Source of the DNA: CAZBUH01 sp964495095
GTDB lineage: Bacteria; Bacillota; Clostridia; Oscillospirales; Oscillospiraceae
Direction: 5' to 3'
Assembly (NCBI GenBank): GCA_964495095.1
Contig: CAZBUH010000049.1
Coordinates: forward strand, 1 to 14,001
DNA: 14,001 nt
The notes beneath the pieces are model-generated. The model saw only the letters and a list, made by a program, of their open reading frames with translations, ran no database searches and was not told the DNA's origin. This document shows, in pieces, positions 13,850 through 14,001 of the stretch. Numbering within the stretch: the stretch's first letter is position 1; each line of letters opens with the position of its first letter. The translations under genes were made by a program, and so were the position numbers.

Positions 13850-14001
13850 TCACCTCCGCCCGCCGCGATTGTCTGTGCGAAGCGCCTCCAACCGATTCGC
13901 CAGCACACTCGAAGCGCTGTCGCCCAAAATGTCGATGTCCTCCAGCACCTCGTCCCGGATGGCTTCGGCTTTGCGGCAGACTGCTGCAGCCTCCTCGAAG
14001 C
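13850..14001 (-). CDS. C-terminal part of an unrecognised protein
   Basis: The last 49 codons of a minus-strand frame that enters from beyond the window and stops at 13852-13850. The visible residues are charged and helix-prone (AEAIRDEVLEDIDILGDSASS, VLANRLEALRTDN) and end in a basic tail RGGRR. The other two minus frames are also open here, but their compositions (Trp/Arg/Cys-rich) look non-coding, and the stop is followed by a possible terminator. No family can be named. Confidence 0.45.
   Translation of the reverse strand, partial: FEEAAAVCRKAEAIRDEVLEDIDILGDSASSVLANRLEALRTDNRGGRR

Overview
The window looks like chromosome of a spore-forming, fairly GC-rich member of the Clostridia (Oscillospiraceae-like). 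This is inferred from the strong AGGAGG-type ribosome binding sites, the clostridial-style lipoprotein signal peptides, an orphan sugar-binding lipoprotein, a SleB-type spore cortex hydrolase domain, and ROK, DeoR and PepT genes of Firmicutes type. No rRNA, tRNA, CRISPR array, transposase or phage structural gene could be recognised.

Layout. (1) 1-3140: a ROK-family repressor (minus, cut by the window edge) faces a solute-binding lipoprotein gene that ends at a strong hairpin. (2) 3158-4923: a well-formed promoter drives dut (dUTPase) and pepT (tripeptidase), 4 nt apart. (3) 5157-6527: a secreted protein with a copper-amine-oxidase-N-like domain and a SleB-type hydrolase domain, then a small Asp/Asn-rich lipoprotein whose ribosome binding site can be sequestered by a 9-bp hairpin, then an excellent terminator. 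(4) 6554-7433: a four-unit, exactly 20-nt-periodic motif next to the end of a DeoR-family regulator (minus). (5) 7560-10213: divergent from DeoR, an FGGY carbohydrate kinase and a cytosolic FG-GAP/beta-propeller-like protein, 1 nt apart, closed by a terminator. (6) 10230-11900: an AT-rich island holding a secreted trypsin-fold serine protease with a propeptide; its best start codon and its signal peptide core are in different reading frames. (7) 11941-13655: two membrane-anchored proteins of unknown function. The second is preceded by a promoter of MerR-regulated architecture (TTGACA, 19-bp spacer with a dyad, TATCAT). The same 33-nt block recurs, with one mismatch, after that gene's terminator. 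(8) 13850-14001: the C-terminus of an unrecognised minus-strand protein.

How the parts may work together. ROK plus solute-binding protein and DeoR plus kinase plus FG-GAP protein are two divergent regulator/target pairs typical of carbohydrate use; no ABC permease or further enzyme is present, so substrates cannot be named. dut-pepT is housekeeping. The most unusual material is non-coding: the paired MerR-type boxes with a possible attenuator leader, the 20-nt periodic array, the RBS-sequestering hairpin, and the apparent frameshift in the protease signal peptide. All calls come from reading the sequence; no database search was run.
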